A stretch of 64,000 nt of DNA. Source: Clostridium cylindrosporum DSM 605 (GTDB taxonomy: Bacteria > Bacillota > Clostridia > Clostridiales > Caloramatoraceae). Below, one piece after another: positions 1 to 7,857 of the stretch. Below the pieces are notes generated by a model. The model did no database searches and had not been told where the DNA came from. It saw nothing but the letters and a program-made list of their open reading frames with translations. How positions within the stretch are numbered: position 1 is the first letter of the stretch; each line of letters begins with the position of its first letter. Where the stretch lies: the NCBI RefSeq assembly GCF_001047375.1, contig NZ_LFVU01000004.1, forward strand, positions 1 to 64,000, in the 5' to 3' direction. The position numbers were made by a program, and so were the translations under genes.

Positions 1-76
1 TGGTGGAAACAACAGGGATCGAACCTGTGACCCCCTGCTTGTAAGGCAGGTGCTCTCCCAGCTGAGCTATGCTTCC
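1..76 (-). tRNA. tRNA-Val (anticodon TAC)
   Basis: Read on the minus strand this is a complete cloverleaf of 76 nt including an encoded CCA. The acceptor stem starts GGAAGCA, the T arm contains GGTTCGATCC, and the anticodon loop CTTACAA gives anticodon TAC (valine). It is identical to the tRNA-Val at 2404-2479. The window edge coincides with the CCA end, so a downstream co-transcribed gene cannot be excluded. A sigma-A-like promoter lies just upstream. Confidence 0.95.
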
Positions 77-107
77 GTGTCGTCAACATCTCTTGCTGAC
101 AAGATAT

Positions 108-136
108 ATCTTATCATGGGTATAAAATAAAGTCAA
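108..136 (-). promoter_or_regulatory. Promoter of tRNA-Val
   Basis: On the minus strand TTGACT and TAAGAT are separated by 17 nt, a near-consensus vegetative promoter. It ends about 30 nt before the tRNA 5' end. Confidence 0.65.
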
Positions 137-137
137 C

Positions 138-184
138 ACTTTTTATAAAACTTTTTATAAAACTTTTTATAAAACTTTTTTAAA
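138..184. repeat. 12-bp tandem repeat, about four copies
   Basis: The unit ACTTTTTATAAA is repeated three times with a fourth imperfect copy. It lies between the tRNA-Val promoter and the terminator of the ABC transporter operon. No function is evident. Confidence 0.7.
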
Positions 185-199
185 TTTATTTTTTAAAGT

Positions 200-232
200 A
201 AAAAAGCTGCATTTTAAACCATGCAGCTTTCA
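200..232 (-). terminator. Terminator of the ytrA-ABC operon
   Basis: Inverted repeat AAAGCTGCAT / ATGCAGCTTT followed on the minus strand by a T-rich run, just after the permease stop codon. Confidence 0.75.
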
Positions 233-238
233 AATTAA

Positions 239-1015
239 CTACTCTAAATTCAGCTTCTTCTCTAATATATAACTCGTGCCAAAGAATAAAATAACTCCTG
301 CAGTAATATTAACTAAATAAGACACAACCATTATATTTTGTATTGTATAAGCTAATGTACTTATATAGCCTGATAATAATATTACTACATAATTTATTAT
401 TATATTAATAATAAAAAATCCTATAAATGAAGCTAACTTCCTACGTTTATTAAATACTGGCAGTTGACCTACTGAAATTGATAGATAAATTATTAAGATA
501 AACACCACATATGAAAGTATCATAAGTCCTAGAAGTTCCATTCCAACTAAAAGTGTATTCCCAAATGCTTCAGTTAAAAATACCTTTTTAAGTTCACTCC
601 ATAGTAAATCTAAGTTAAGTTCTTTAAATCCCCCTGATTTAATTGCAAATGACATCCCTATAATAAAAAATGAAATCATTGCAGTAATTCCACTTAAAAC
701 ACACCATATGGTAGATACTATTGTTTTTGAAAGTAAAAGCATTTTCGGACTAACTGGAAGTGTAAACATAAGATATCCTTCATCACCTAAAAGATTCTTA
801 TTAAATCTTTGAACTGTAACAACTATTGTTACAACCCCAAGTGCTACAAATAGCCCAACCAGAAGCAAAACGCCTATCCCTTGAATCCTAGTTATTTGAT
901 TATTAGGATTTAGAAACAACCCATTTAAAAGTGATACTACTATAATTGCTATATAAAGCGGTATAAAAGTTCTACTAGTTGCCTTTAGTTCATGCTTTAA
1001 TAATTTCCCTAACAT
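239..1015 (-). CDS. ABC-2 type transporter permease
   Basis: A 258-residue integral membrane protein with about six hydrophobic segments (near residues 15-35, 48-68, 95-125, 155-180, 200-220 and 230-250). It begins MLGKLLKHELKATSR, a start typical of ABC-2 permease subunits. The start codon overlaps the end of the ATPase gene by 7 nt, so the two are probably translationally coupled. With the upstream ATPase and a YtrA-type GntR regulator this makes a three-gene export operon. The family is often induced by cell-envelope stress or peptide antibiotics in Firmicutes; the substrate here is unknown. Confidence 0.8.
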   Translation of the reverse strand: MLGKLLKHELKATSRTFIPLYIAIIVVSLLNGLFLNPNNQITRIQGIGVLLLVGLFVALGVVTIVVTVQRFNKNLLGDEGYLMFTLPVSPKMLLLSKTIVSTIWCVLSGITAMISFFIIGMSFAIKSGGFKELNLDLLWSELKKVFLTEAFGNTLLVGMELLGLMILSYVVFILIIYLSISVGQLPVFNKRRKLASFIGFFIINIIINYVVILLSGYISTLAYTIQNIMVVSYLVNITAGVILFFGTSYILEKKLNLE

Positions 1016-1707
1016 TTAAACTCCTCCCTAAACAATGTATCTATAGATTTTCCTTTTTCTTCTCGAATACTCTCAGTATCACCTTGAAGAATTATATCTC
1101 CCTTAGATATAAATATAACTTCATCACATATACTTTCAATTTCACTAATTAAGTGAGTTGCAATTATCAATGTGCTATCCTCTGAATAATTTTTTATTAT
1201 TGTCTTTAGAATATAGGCTCTAGCAGCAGGGTCTACCCCTCCAATAGGCTCATCAAGTATATAAACCTTTGCCCTTCTTGACATAACAAGTATAAGTTGA
1301 ACCTTTTCTTTAGTTCCCTTTGACATCGTTTTTAATCTTTGATTTATATCTATATCAAGACTTCTAATCATGTCCTCTGCTTTATCCATATCAAAATCAT
1401 CATAAAAGTCCCTAAAAAACTTTAAAAGATCATGAAGTTTCATCCAGTCACTTAGATAAGTTCTTTCTGGTAGATATGATATTATTTTTTTACTTTCTAT
1501 AGAAGGAGAACTTCCATTTATAAGAACCACTCCACTATCTGGCCCTAAAAGACCATTTATCATTTTAATCATAGTACTTTTCCCACTTCCATTAGGTCCA
1601 AGAAGTCCTACTATCTTGCCCTTTGGAATCTCAAGGTTTATTCCCTTTAAGGCTTCTTTGCTTCCAAACTTTTTACATACATCTTTAAACTGTATTATGC
1701 AATCCAT
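1009..1707 (-). CDS. ABC transporter ATP-binding protein
   Basis: A 232-residue nucleotide-binding subunit. The Walker A motif GPNGSGKST lies near residue 37. The signature region reads LKTMSKGTKEKVQ near residue 127, and Walker B with the catalytic Glu reads VYILDEPIGG near residue 148. A switch His is present in IIATHLISE. A strong AGGAGG site precedes the ATG, two bases after the ytrA stop. Partner of the overlapping permease; together they form an exporter of YtrB-like type. Substrate not determinable. Confidence 0.88.
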   Translation of the reverse strand: MDCIIQFKDVCKKFGSKEALKGINLEIPKGKIVGLLGPNGSGKSTMIKMINGLLGPDSGVVLINGSSPSIESKKIISYLPERTYLSDWMKLHDLLKFFRDFYDDFDMDKAEDMIRSLDIDINQRLKTMSKGTKEKVQLILVMSRRAKVYILDEPIGGVDPAARAYILKTIIKNYSEDSTLIIATHLISEIESICDEVIFISKGDIILQGDTESIREEKGKSIDTLFREEFKC

Positions 1708-1709
1708 TA

Positions 1710-2075
1710 TTATACCTCCTTTATATTAACAGTAATCAAATCAATCATTTCATCCTCTGAATATCCAAGTTTAAATAACATTTCCTTTAATGAATTAATC
1801 TCTTTATTCGCAACTTCTTTTCTCATATTTCTTACCATTTCCTCATTATCAGTTACAAACCTTCCACTTGTTCTCTGGGTAAATACAAGTCCCTCTCTTT
1901 CAAGTTCTGCGAGTGCTCTTTGCATTGTATTAGGATTAACATCTGCTTCTTCAGCCATTTCTCTTACAGACTTTAATTTTGTTGATATGTTTAATTCTCC
2001 AGAAACGATTTTAAACTTCAGTATTTCTACTAACTGCAAATATATAGGTTTGTTTTTATCAAAGTCCCATCCCAT
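1710..2075 (-). CDS. GntR family regulator, YtrA type
   Basis: A 121-residue regulator with an N-terminal GntR winged helix (IYLQLVEILKFKIVSGEL, then the recognition helix region VNPNTMQRALAELE) and only a short C-terminal tail, as in the YtrA subfamily. It is the first gene of the operon with the ABC transporter, whose start lies 2 nt downstream. A perfect 9-4-9 palindrome sits between its promoter and its ATG, so autorepression is likely. In this family an envelope-active compound or substrate usually relieves repression; the inducer here is unknown. Confidence 0.85.
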   Translation of the reverse strand: MGWDFDKNKPIYLQLVEILKFKIVSGELNISTKLKSVREMAEEADVNPNTMQRALAELEREGLVFTQRTSGRFVTDNEEMVRNMRKEVANKEINSLKEMLFKLGYSEDEMIDLITVNIKEV

Positions 2076-2090
2076 TACCCTTCCTCCTTA

Positions 2091-2112
2091 TTGTATTAAT
2101 CACTTAATACAA
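2091..2112. promoter_or_regulatory. Probable YtrA operator palindrome
   Basis: TTGTATTAA, a 4-nt spacer, then TTAATACAA: a perfect inverted repeat immediately downstream of the -10 box. This position suits repression by the GntR protein encoded next to it. Confidence 0.65.
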
Positions 2113-2140
2113 TAATATGATATTTTACTAATAATGTCAA
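2112..2140 (-). promoter_or_regulatory. Promoter of the ytrA-ABC operon
   Basis: On the minus strand TTGACA, 17 nt, TATTAT. The -10 abuts the operator palindrome. Confidence 0.65.
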
Positions 2141-2160
2141 ACATATTTTTTCCAAATAAA

Positions 2161-2193
2161 AAGGCAAGCTAATCATTTTGATTAACTTGCCTT
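2161..2193 (-). terminator. Second hairpin after the tRNA operon
   Basis: Arms AAGGCAAG and CTTGCCTT with an additional inner stem, followed on the minus strand by TTTTT. It may back up the tRNA operon terminator. Confidence 0.5.
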
Positions 2194-2201
2194 AAAAGTG
2201 C

Positions 2202-2234
2202 ATAAAAAAAGAACTTAAGCTAAGCTTAAGTTCT
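2202..2234 (-). terminator. Terminator of the tRNA operon
   Basis: On the minus strand, directly after the tRNA-Tyr CCA end, AAGAACTTAAGC pairs with GCTTAAGTTCTT and is followed by a run of seven T. Confidence 0.8.
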
Positions 2235-2319
2235 TGGTGGAGCAGGGTGGATTCGAACCACCGAAGTCGCTGACAACAGATTTACAGTCTGCCCCCTTTG
2301 GCCACTCGGGAACTACTCC
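2235..2319 (-). tRNA. tRNA-Tyr (anticodon GTA)
   Basis: An 85-nt class II tRNA with a long variable arm and encoded CCA. The acceptor stem GGAGTAG pairs with CTGCTCC. The anticodon loop CTGTAAA gives anticodon GTA (tyrosine). Third gene of a Val-Thr-Tyr operon. Confidence 0.93.
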
Positions 2320-2324
2320 ATGTA

Positions 2325-2400
<76 letters not shown>

Positions 2401-2403
2401 AAA

Positions 2404-2479
2404 TGGTGGAAACAACAGGGATCGAACCTGTGACCCCCTGCTTGTAAGGCAGGTGCTCTCCCAGCTGAGCTATGCTTCC
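2404..2479 (-). tRNA. tRNA-Val (anticodon TAC), second copy
   Basis: Identical to the tRNA at 1-76. First gene of the Val-Thr-Tyr operon, transcribed from the promoter at 2540-2568. Confidence 0.95.
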
Positions 2480-2539
2480 ATGAACTCCATACTAATTATT
2501 AAGTTTTCTTGTCTGGGCTGAACCCCTTCGACATATATT

Positions 2540-2568
2540 ATAATACACTTATTATTAAACAATGTCAA
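2540..2568 (-). promoter_or_regulatory. Promoter of the tRNA operon
   Basis: On the minus strand consensus TTGACA, 17 nt, TATTAT, about 60 nt before the first tRNA. Confidence 0.7.
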
Positions 2569-2613
2569 CACTATTTATAAAAAAATTTTTAGAGGGCTAC
2601 AACCCTCTAAAAA

Positions 2614-2811
2614 CTAACGGTTTTGCACTGGTATGTTTATCTTGTCTTCGCCATCATATATATACCCTGACCCCTCTGGCTTATTAACTTCTTCAAGAAA
2701 TATATTGTTATCTTCCTTAGCCTCTACTTCTAGGCCATCTATCTTTAGCATAGCTACTGATGAAAAAATTGTTGCTGCTATAAGAAATGCTGCAGGTATT
2801 ATTTTTTTCAT
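2614..2811 (-). CDS. Small exported peptide, function unknown
   Basis: A 65-residue product. The start was chosen at the ATG preceded by AGAGGTG with 6 nt spacing; an upstream in-frame GTG overlaps that ribosome site. The N-terminus MKKIIPAAFLIAATIFSSVA is a typical signal peptide. The remaining about 40 residues are acidic and polar, with no Cys and no lipobox. An inverted repeat AGAGGG(T)T / A(A)CCCTCT just past the stop may terminate it. I do not recognise the family. It could be a processed secreted peptide or a small spore or envelope protein. Confidence 0.6.
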   Translation of the reverse strand: MKKIIPAAFLIAATIFSSVAMLKIDGLEVEAKEDNNIFLEEVNKPEGSGYIYDGEDKINIPVQNR

Positions 2812-2930
2812 ATGTATCACCTCTTAACACTTAGTTATAATTATTATTTTCTAAAATAATTTTTTTATTCCCTATAAATAGTAATAAATTATACCTTCCA
2901 GCTTATATATTAATACAGGAGGTGAAGCAA

Positions 2931-3473
2931 TTGACAAGTTCTATATCTGATAACATCGGAGTGAGAGTTAATTATTTAGACAAAGATGCGGTTGAAAAGA
3001 TTGGAACCTTTCTTTCAGAATTTCTAAAGGAAAATACAATCATAGTTTGTATTGGTACTGATAAATGTATAGGAGATTCTGTAGGTCCACTAGTTGGCAC
3101 CTTTCTTACAAAGGAAGACTATCCCTTCCCAGTCGTAGGTACACTTGAATTTCCAACCCATGCAGTTAATCTTGATAAAGTTTTAAGCCACGTTTATGAA
3201 ACCTATCCTGATCACTTTGTAATTGCAGTAGATGCATGTATAGGTAACGAAGACGCTATAGGTGATATACAAGTAAAATTCGGTCCCGTTCACCCTGGAA
3301 AAGGGGTGGGAAAAACACTTCCTAAAGTAGGGGACATATCTGTTGTTGCAGTTGTTGACACTATTGATAACTGCGATATTTTTTCTATGAGAAGTATTAG
3401 ATTAAACTTTATAATGCAGCTTTCAGAAACAATAAAAGATGCATTTATACTTGCAAATAATATGAAGACATAA
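2931..3473 (+). CDS. yyaC: YyaC family sporulation protein
   Basis: A 180-residue protein of the YyaC family, related in fold to the GPR spore protease and hydrogenase-maturation protease group. The motif CIGTDKCIGDSVGPLVG near residue 43 and VAVDACIGNEDAIGDI near residue 105 carry the conserved acidic residues. The start is a TTG placed 8 nt after AGGAGG; an in-frame GTG further upstream overlaps that ribosome site. In Bacillus, yyaC is expressed in sporulating cells; its substrate is uncertain. It converges on mbl, with a shared terminator between them. Confidence 0.82.
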   Translation: MTSSISDNIGVRVNYLDKDAVEKIGTFLSEFLKENTIIVCIGTDKCIGDSVGPLVGTFLTKEDYPFPVVGTLEFPTHAVNLDKVLSHVYETYPDHFVIAVDACIGNEDAIGDIQVKFGPVHPGKGVGKTLPKVGDISVVAVVDTIDNCDIFSMRSIRLNFIMQLSETIKDAFILANNMKT

Positions 3474-3477
3474 GAAT

Positions 3478-3524
3478 AAAAGCCTTATAAATGATTTAAG
3501 GTGATAAACCATTTATAAGGCTTT
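3478..3524. terminator. Bidirectional terminator between yyaC and mbl
   Basis: Arms AAAGCCTTATAAATG and CATTTATAAGGCTTT, each flanked by A or T residues, between two convergent genes. Confidence 0.8.
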
Positions 3525-3539
3525 AGTTACATATAGTTT

Positions 3540-4550
3540 TTAGATAGCAGAGATATCTTCTACAAATGTATCAACATGATCTAAAGATTTACCTATTCCA
3601 AGTGCAACGCTTGATACTGCATCATCTGCAATTACAACCGGTACCATAGTTCTCTCTTCTATAAGCTTATCTAGACCCCAAAGAAGAGATCCTCCACCTG
3701 TCATTATGATTCCTTTTTCACTAATATCTGCTGAAAGCTCTGGTGGTGTCTTTTCAAGCACTGAATGTACACAATCAGCAATAGCTTCAACAGTATCCTT
3801 AAGAGCCACTCCCATTTCATCTGAAGTAATAGTAATATTCTTAGGAAGACCACTTACAAGGTCACGTCCCTTAACGTCCATTGTTACCTTATCATCCCTT
3901 TTAAAGGCACATCCAACATTTTTCTTAAGCTCTTCAGCGGTTCTCTCACCTATCATAACCTTATGTTCACGTCTTATGTATGACATAATAGCTTCATCGA
4001 ACTTGTCCCCTGCAACCTTAATTGAAGACCTAACTACCATTCCACCTAATGATATTACTGCAACGTCTGTTGTTCCACCACCTATGTCTACTATCATAGA
4101 ACCACTTGGCTTTGATATATCAACACCAGCTCCAATAGCTGCTGATATAGGCTCCTCAATTAAATACACACTTCTAGCTCCTGCATTAAGCGCTGCATCT
4201 TTAACCGCACGTCTTTCTACTCCTGTTGCCTCACATGGTATACAAATTATAACACGAGGCTTACTCCATCCTCTTTTACCAATAGCTTTCTTAATGAAGT
4301 GAACTAACATTTGTTCTGTCATATCATAATCTGATATGACTCCATCTCTAAGAGGTCTTTTGGCAACAATATGTCCAGGAGTTCTTCCTATCATGTTTCT
4401 AGCATCTTCTCCTACAGCTAATACTTTATTAGATTTCATATCAAGGGCAACAACTGATGGTTCTTGAAGTGCTATACCTCTTCCCTTTACATAAACTAAC
4501 ACACTAGCTGTACCAAGATCTATACCGATATCATTTCCTGCTCCAAACAT
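3540..4550 (-). CDS. mbl: Rod-shape protein Mbl (MreB family)
   Basis: A 336-residue actin-like ATPase that organises lateral wall synthesis under the membrane. Phosphate-binding motifs are intact: DIGIDLGTASVLVY near residue 7, IVDIGGGTTDVAVIS near residue 154 and MTGGGSLLWGL near residue 283. The length is normal for MreB/Mbl. Its position after spoIIID matches the Bacillus spoIIID-mbl order, which is why Mbl is preferred over MreB. Spacing of about 100 nt from spoIIID leaves open a separate promoter. Confidence 0.92.
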   Translation of the reverse strand: MFGAGNDIGIDLGTASVLVYVKGRGIALQEPSVVALDMKSNKVLAVGEDARNMIGRTPGHIVAKRPLRDGVISDYDMTEQMLVHFIKKAIGKRGWSKPRVIICIPCEATGVERRAVKDAALNAGARSVYLIEEPISAAIGAGVDISKPSGSMIVDIGGGTTDVAVISLGGMVVRSSIKVAGDKFDEAIMSYIRREHKVMIGERTAEELKKNVGCAFKRDDKVTMDVKGRDLVSGLPKNITITSDEMGVALKDTVEAIADCVHSVLEKTPPELSADISEKGIIMTGGGSLLWGLDKLIEERTMVPVVIADDAVSSVALGIGKSLDHVDTFVEDISAI

Positions 4551-4654
4551 AGTTAATTTCCACTCCCTATTTCATAAAATTTGACATTACTAACTACATG
4601 TATTCGATATAAAACACAAAATTCCTTCTTAAAAACCAATATTTTTTAGGGAGT

Positions 4655-4909
4655 TTACATATTTGATACGTTATATTTCATTTTTGTAGCTTTTCCACCT
4701 CTAATATGTCTTTCTGATTTATTTACATCTAGTATATTTTTGGCTTCAACTGCTACCTTTGGGTTTATCTTTGGAAGTCTCTCTGTTATATCTTTGTGTA
4801 CTGTAGATTTACTAACACCAAATTTCTTAGCAGCATGTCTTATTGTTGATTTTGAATCTATAATGTATTTTGCTATTTCTAAAACTCTATCCTCTATGTA
4901 ATCCTTCAA
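4655..4909 (-). CDS. spoIIID: SpoIIID, mother-cell transcriptional regulator
   Basis: An 84-residue DNA-binding protein. A helix-turn-helix (RHAAKKFGVSKSTVHKDITERLP, residues about 24-46) is followed by the basic C-terminal segment RHIRGGKATKMKY that contacts DNA in this family. Translation begins at TTG after AAAGGAGG. SpoIIID activates and represses sigma-E-dependent genes during sporulation. Neighbours spoIIQ, spoIID and mbl are the expected ones. Confidence 0.95.
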   Translation of the reverse strand: MKDYIEDRVLEIAKYIIDSKSTIRHAAKKFGVSKSTVHKDITERLPKINPKVAVEAKNILDVNKSERHIRGGKATKMKYNVSNM

Positions 4910-4940
4910 GGTATATGCCTCCTTTAATTAAGTCTATTAT

Positions 4941-4965
4941 AAAAGGGCACTGTATGTGCCCTTTT
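4941..4965 (-). terminator. Terminator after spoIIQ
   Basis: Arms AAAAGGGCAC and GTGCCCTTTT between spoIIQ and spoIIID. The T-run is short. Confidence 0.6.
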
Positions 4966-4967
4966 AG

Positions 4968-5750
4968 TTATTTTTTTATGTAACCTGCTGGGTCTAATGT
5001 TTGGTAATCCTTATCTGATTTTTCTAGAAGTCCAAAGTGTAAGTGAGCTCCATCAATCTTAACCGCTTCTCTAACTGATGTATCACCTACGGCTCCAATT
5101 ACAGTTCCCGCTTCAACCTTGTCACCTTTTTTAACCTTTAGATTATCTGCAAGATTTGAGTAAACTGTTCTATATCCATTATCATGTTCAACAACAACAG
5201 TAAGTCCATATCCTGACTTCAGAGTTTTTTCTGCCTTATCATCGTTATAAACGTCTATTACCTTCCCCTTAGCAGCTGACTTTACTTCAGCTCCTAGACT
5301 ACAAGCAATATCTATAGCCTCATGTGTTTCCCAAATATCTAAAGCCTTAGTATATGCAAGTTCATTTTTAAAGAACTTCTTACTTACTTCTCCTTTAACT
5401 GGAGCTTCTAAACTAATGCTTTGTTTCTTTTTAGCCGATGTATCTTTACTTTCTTCTTTATTTTTATCCTTAGCTTCTGTTTTTTCTTCCTTAGATTTTT
5501 CTTCTTCCTTCTTAGTACGTTTCATTGTAGGAACAGTCCCATTAGGATTCTTAACTTGTTCAGCATCTTCTATTTTGCTTTCAACCTTAACTGATGGTTT
5601 TTGAGCAAGCTCTTGTTCCTTCCTTAGCGAATTAGCCTTTGATAGATAAACTGTTACCACAGCCACTACGCAAAGACATAAGAATAATACTACGTAAAAC
5701 CCTTCCCTTTTAACTAGGTTTGGTTTCTTTGATGAATTTTTTATTCCCAT
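4968..5750 (-). CDS. spoIIQ: SpoIIQ-like M23 endopeptidase
   Basis: A 260-residue protein. The ATG has GGAGG 8 nt upstream, so a longer in-frame reading to 5789 is rejected. An N-terminal membrane segment (residues about 20-37) is followed by a low-complexity Lys/Glu linker and a C-terminal LytM/M23 domain. HEAIDIA and HLHF keep the HxxxD and HxH zinc ligands, so it looks catalytically competent, as reported for clostridial SpoIIQ and unlike the Bacillus protein. It is made in the forespore and partners SpoIIIAH across the septum. Location between spoIID and spoIIID supports the call. Confidence 0.9.
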   Translation of the reverse strand: MGIKNSSKKPNLVKREGFYVVLFLCLCVVAVVTVYLSKANSLRKEQELAQKPSVKVESKIEDAEQVKNPNGTVPTMKRTKKEEEKSKEEKTEAKDKNKEESKDTSAKKKQSISLEAPVKGEVSKKFFKNELAYTKALDIWETHEAIDIACSLGAEVKSAAKGKVIDVYNDDKAEKTLKSGYGLTVVVEHDNGYRTVYSNLADNLKVKKGDKVEAGTVIGAVGDTSVREAVKIDGAHLHFGLLEKSDKDYQTLDPAGYIKK

Positions 5751-5826
5751 AAATAACACCTCCATTTGTATTTTTGTCCAGATATTCAATTCTCATACAT
5801 ATAATCTGGATTTTTTATTTTTTGGG

Positions 5827-5862
5827 AAAAAAAGAACTGCTAGGTCACTTCACCTAACAGTC
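5827..5862 (-). terminator. Terminator after spoIID
   Basis: Arms CTGCTAGGT and ACCTAACAG (one mismatch) followed on the minus strand by a T-run. Confidence 0.7.
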
Positions 5863-5874
5863 TTGCCAAAATTT

Positions 5875-6954
5875 CTATTTTATATACTTCCCGTAATCCT
5901 CAATTCCTATCCCTTTATAATAATGGGTTAGAATTTCATTATATTTCTTACCTGATTTACCCATTTCATTAGCTCCCCACTGACTCATACCAACACCATG
6001 GCCATACCCCTGAACATAGAAGGCAACAATTGCCCTATCAAATCCTAAGGTAAAGTCAGCTGATTTTAATCCAAATAGACTTCTCATTTCTACTCCAGTT
6101 AAAACTTTTCCACCTACACTTATAGACTTAACTCTATTTCCTCCTGTTCTTTCTAAGATCTTAATTTGTTTATCTAAGTTTTTAGCATCTATCTTAGCGT
6201 CTTTATACTTAGATTTTATTTTTGCTACAAATTCTTCTCTTTTTACTGTAACTTGAGATTTAAAACTTGGAGCTTCCTCTTCACCTTTACTTTCTACACT
6301 TTTAAGATAAGGCTGAGCATTACCAAAGACCTCAACAGCATCCTCAGTTCTCCCTCCACTAGTTGAGAAGTACTTTATAGATGTTGCTATTTTCCCGTCA
6401 TATGTTAATACTTGTCCCCTTGTATCATCTACTGCTTTGCTAACCTTTCTCCATTTAGCTTCCGCCTCTGCTCCCCACTTTTTCATTCTTTCTTCCTTAG
6501 GAAGGAATGCTTGACAATCTACTTCACTAGATACATCTGCTCCTTTAACCTTGGAATATCCTTTCCCCCCTGCTACTGCTAGTCTTGGAACAACAAAACT
6601 TCTAGCAGCTATTGCCTGAGCTTTTAGCGCTTCTTCATGGAAGCTCACTGGCATTTCAGAGGAAACAACTCCCTTTATATATTCTTCTATAGGAAGTGAT
6701 ATTATCTTTTTTTGAGGAACATAATAAACTCTAACCATTACATCCTTACTCTTAGCTATATCTTTAATATCCTTAACATCCTTATTTTCTACCTTTGAAG
6801 GGGCTTTCTTTGTATCCTCCTTCTTTTTCACCTCAGTTTCTTTAGTCTTATTTATTGAAGGGGCTGCCTTTAAGTTACTAAATCCAACAACCCCCATAGG
6901 TATGCCAATCATCAAAAAAGCAATCAACCCTAGAAACATCAATATTTTCTTCAA
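5875..6954 (-). CDS. spoIID: SpoIID, engulfment lytic transglycosylase
   Basis: A 359-residue membrane-anchored enzyme that cleaves glycan strands during engulfment. The start is placed at a TTG 7 nt after GGGAGG; two upstream ATG codons overlap that site. One N-terminal membrane segment is followed by a charged linker and the SpoIID domain from about residue 95. The catalytic Glu motif VVSSEMP and the C-terminal GYGHGVGMSQWGANEM signature are both present. It is transcribed divergently from ywmB-murA, as in Bacillus. A second, degenerate SpoIID domain occurs at 53531-54847. Confidence 0.93.
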   Translation of the reverse strand: MKKILMFLGLIAFLMIGIPMGVVGFSNLKAAPSINKTKETEVKKKEDTKKAPSKVENKDVKDIKDIAKSKDVMVRVYYVPQKKIISLPIEEYIKGVVSSEMPVSFHEEALKAQAIAARSFVVPRLAVAGGKGYSKVKGADVSSEVDCQAFLPKEERMKKWGAEAEAKWRKVSKAVDDTRGQVLTYDGKIATSIKYFSTSGGRTEDAVEVFGNAQPYLKSVESKGEEEAPSFKSQVTVKREEFVAKIKSKYKDAKIDAKNLDKQIKILERTGGNRVKSISVGGKVLTGVEMRSLFGLKSADFTLGFDRAIVAFYVQGYGHGVGMSQWGANEMGKSGKKYNEILTHYYKGIGIEDYGKYIK

Positions 6955-7140
6955 TATAACACCTCCCATTTTCATGCCTTGTTTAATAATATATTTTTGT
7001 TTACATATATTTATTACTGCTTTCTAACTTTCATCATTTAAATATATTAATATAAAAAATTTATATTTTTCACTTTACATGTATTTAAACAGTCTTTTGT
7101 GTTCATAATTACCAATGTACATATTTAAGGGGGGTTAATC

Positions 7141-7839
7141 ATGAAAAAAATTATTATCTCATTAATTCTTATCTTTTCTTTATTTAATGTTATAAGCACT
7201 CGTGCATATTCTAGGGTAGATTCCCTTGAAAATCTAATATCTCATTCAAGTAGCAAAATAATAAAAAAAGAAGTTTTTAGTTATGGCCATTTTTATTCAA
7301 ATGTAAGTAATAAAGATATATTAACAGCATTTATTCAGGATAATTTTAAGGACAAGACCTTTTCATTATTAGAATCTGATTCATCAATAGTTGGTGAGTA
7401 TAAATCCTCAATAAATCCTATTACTATTACAGTATCTACATCAAAAAATTCTAAAACTTCAAAATATATTTCTGTTTTTTATTCACATAATATGACCCAT
7501 GAGAATATTATTAATTTAAGGGAAAATATTCGTAAGATGATACTTACCTTTGACAAGAATGCAAAGGTGTCATCCCAAATTGTAGGAAAAATTAATAAGA
7601 ACCTAAGTAAAGATGAAATAAAATCTCTCATTTCTTCTATGCTTTCAAACTCATCTGTAAGTTTTAATAAGGACTACGAAGATTCTTCAGTTAGCTTTTC
7701 AGGTTTTACAAATGATTTACATGAATCTATTAGCGTTAACGGAAAGAATATAAACCTTCAAGCCTCCGGTAAATACTCTAAAACAGATAAATGTACTTAC
7801 ATATGGGTTGGTAGCCCTATTATTTCAACTGAGTATTAA
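7141..7839 (+). CDS. ywmB: YwmB family exported protein
   Basis: A 232-residue protein with a signal peptide (MKKIIISLILIFSLFNVIS). The mature part has no cysteine or catalytic motif that I recognise. The assignment rests on size, export signal and position immediately upstream of murA, which is the Bacillus ywmB location (YwmB/TATA-box-binding-like fold family). GGGGGG lies before the ATG. The murA start is 18 nt after its stop, so the two are co-transcribed. Function unknown. Confidence 0.7.
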   Translation: MKKIIISLILIFSLFNVISTRAYSRVDSLENLISHSSSKIIKKEVFSYGHFYSNVSNKDILTAFIQDNFKDKTFSLLESDSSIVGEYKSSINPITITVSTSKNSKTSKYISVFYSHNMTHENIINLRENIRKMILTFDKNAKVSSQIVGKINKNLSKDEIKSLISSMLSNSSVSFNKDYEDSSVSFSGFTNDLHESISVNGKNINLQASGKYSKTDKCTYIWVGSPIISTEY

Positions 7840-7857
7840 TTGAATGGAGGAATTATT

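Noticed and set aside
138-184. 12-bp tandem repeat as a CRISPR or iteron-like origin
   Set aside because: No spacers between units, only four copies and no replication gene nearby.
3706-4302. Long plus-strand frame opposite mbl
   Set aside because: It is a shadow of the conserved MreB-family gene. The same applies to plus-strand frames opposite atpD, cphA, prfA and others.
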